A stretch of DNA of 21,622 bases from Saccoglossus kowalevskii. Taxonomy: Eukaryota > Hemichordata > Enteropneusta > Harrimaniidae. The translations under genes were made by a program, and so were the position numbers. Below, in pieces: positions 21,171-21,622 of the stretch. Location of the stretch: contig NW_003157426.1 of assembly GCF_000003605.2 (NCBI RefSeq), forward strand, positions 1 to 21,622. The letters are read 5' to 3'. The number at the start of each line of letters is the position of its first letter. Positions within the stretch are counted from its first letter, which is position 1. Below the pieces are notes generated by a model that was not told the DNA's origin, did no database searches, and worked only from the letters and a program-made list of their open reading frames with translations.

Positions 21171-21554
21171 CAATACTCCTGTACACCAGAGTAATTACAA
21201 TGGTGTGATATCTATATACAGTACTCCTGTACACCAGAGTAATTGCTATGGTGTGATACCTATATACAGTACTCCTGTACACCAGAGTAATTGCCATGGT
21301 GTGATACCTATATACAGTACTCTTGTACACCAGAGTAATTACAATGGTGTGATATCTATATACAGTACTCCTGTACGCCAGAGTATTTGCAATGGTGTGA
21401 TACCTATATACAGTACTCCTGTACACCAGAGTAATTGCTATGGTGTGATACATATATACAGTACTCCTGTACACCAGAGTAATTGCAATTGTGTGATACC
21501 TATATACAGTACTCCTGTACACCAGAGTAATTTCTATGGTGTGATACCTATATA
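21171..21554. repeat. Variant block G, copy 4 (8 monomers)
   Basis: The order AAT (G27A, C41T), TAT, CAT, C9T with AAT (G27A, C41T), A24T, C42A, AAT with AATTGTG, then G27T (TTTCT) matches 10748-11131 at an offset of 10423. It carries two markers of copy 1, C42A and G27T, that copy 2 lacks, so it is a relative of copy 1. Confidence 0.78.
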
Positions 21555-21602
21555 CAGTAATCCTGTACACCAGAGTAATTGCAGTGGCGTGATACCTATA
21601 TA

Positions 21603-21622
21603 CAATACTCACCTACACCAGA
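21603..21622. repeat. Partial terminal monomer (20 bases)
   Basis: The window ends inside a monomer. These 20 bases carry several changes (CAATACTCACCTACACC), and the preceding monomer has C6A and T34C. The end is a window edge and not an array boundary that can be proven here, although the extra divergence might mark an approaching edge. Confidence 0.8.

Larger units (their letters stand above)
1..21622. repeat. Satellite array, 48-bp monomer, about 450 copies
   Basis: The window is a head-to-tail array of one 48-bp unit: 450 full monomers end at 21602 and a 20-base partial unit ends the window. Landmarks in each unit are AGTACT (monomer positions 2-7), TGTACA (10-15), ACACCA (13-18), AATT (23-26), TGGTGT (31-36) and TATATA (43-48). 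Most monomers differ from the consensus at only a few positions. Monomers shorter or longer than 48 are rare, and their net effect of +2 bases reconciles the total length. No flanking unique DNA, transposon end or gene is seen, so the array continues past both edges. The strand is arbitrary. Eukaryotic satellite DNA is the natural class; the species, chromosome position and any function are not visible. I do not recognise the family. Confidence 0.98.

Noticed and set aside
1-21622. CRISPR array
   Set aside because: Repeats are directly adjacent with no unique spacers, and variation is point substitution within one 48-bp unit.
1-21622. CENP-B box or other known centromere motif
   Set aside because: The consensus has no CpG, which the CENP-B box core needs, and no other named centromere motif was recognised. 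A centromeric location remains possible but unsupported.
1-21622. Telomere-type repeat
   Set aside because: The unit is 48 bp and contains no short G-rich telomeric motif.
21555-21622. The true end of the array
   Set aside because: The last units have extra substitutions but still match the monomer, and the window simply stops; no unique flank is visible.

Overview
The whole window is one tandem array of a 48-bp monomer. I count 450 monomers in a head-to-tail row from base 1 to 21602, followed by the first 20 bases of a 451st. No unique sequence appears anywhere, at either edge or inside, so the true array is longer than the window on both sides. Thirteen small length changes sum to +2 bases, which exactly accounts for 21602 = 450 x 48 + 2. 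I see no gene, tRNA, rRNA, mobile element, CRISPR array (repeats here are directly adjacent, with no spacers), promoter or terminator. The consensus monomer is about 40% G+C (19 of 48) and contains no CpG.

This looks like eukaryotic nuclear satellite DNA, for example centromeric, pericentromeric, subtelomeric or another heterochromatic block. I do not recognise the monomer and cannot name the species or clade. The array is orderly: monomers carry a small set of recurrent substitutions, and ordered strings of these variants recur at distant places. In monomer coordinates (position 1 = the C of the CAGTACT at base 1) the main markers are: the triplet at 29-31 (TAT most often, also AAT, AGT, CAT), T7G, C8T+T10A+A18G, A18G, A20C, A24T, T25A, G27A with C41T, A40G, C42A, C42T, A44G and T47G. 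With these I can define block families, called A, B, C, D, F, G and K here.

Layout: D1 (144-671) runs into A1 (672-911). B1 is at 1440-1967 and F1 at 2064-2399. B2 (3024-3551) lies in a 1056-bp segment (2928-3983) that recurs at 6288-7343 with only four differences. F3 is near 4176. D2 (4848-5375) is followed by C1 (5376-6143, which contains K1), and B3 lies in the second copy of the 1056-bp segment. The D tail plus A2 is at 7393-7871. K2, a partial copy and K3 lie between 8257 and 9643. G1 and G2 (10604-11707) are 13 monomers apart. A run of eleven identical consensus monomers lies at 12044-12571. A3 is at 13100-13339 and G3 at 13388-13675. Three successive over-length monomers follow at 13772-13919. 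B4 joins K4 at 14928-15839. A4 is at 16706-16993, F2 at 17954-18290, K5 at 18435-18674 and A5 at 18867-19154. C2 (19347-20114) contains K6 and runs directly into B5 (20115-20642), and G4 is at 21171-21554.

Because 48 is divisible by three and one frame per strand lacks stops in the consensus, very long open frames appear on both strands. I treat them as by-products: they are broken by one-base length changes and by recurrent stop-creating substitutions on both strands, and the most variable positions change amino acids in the plus frame. The biological interest is in how the array evolves (segmental copying, local homogenisation) and in a possible stem-loop with conserved arms and a variable loop, not in a gene system.
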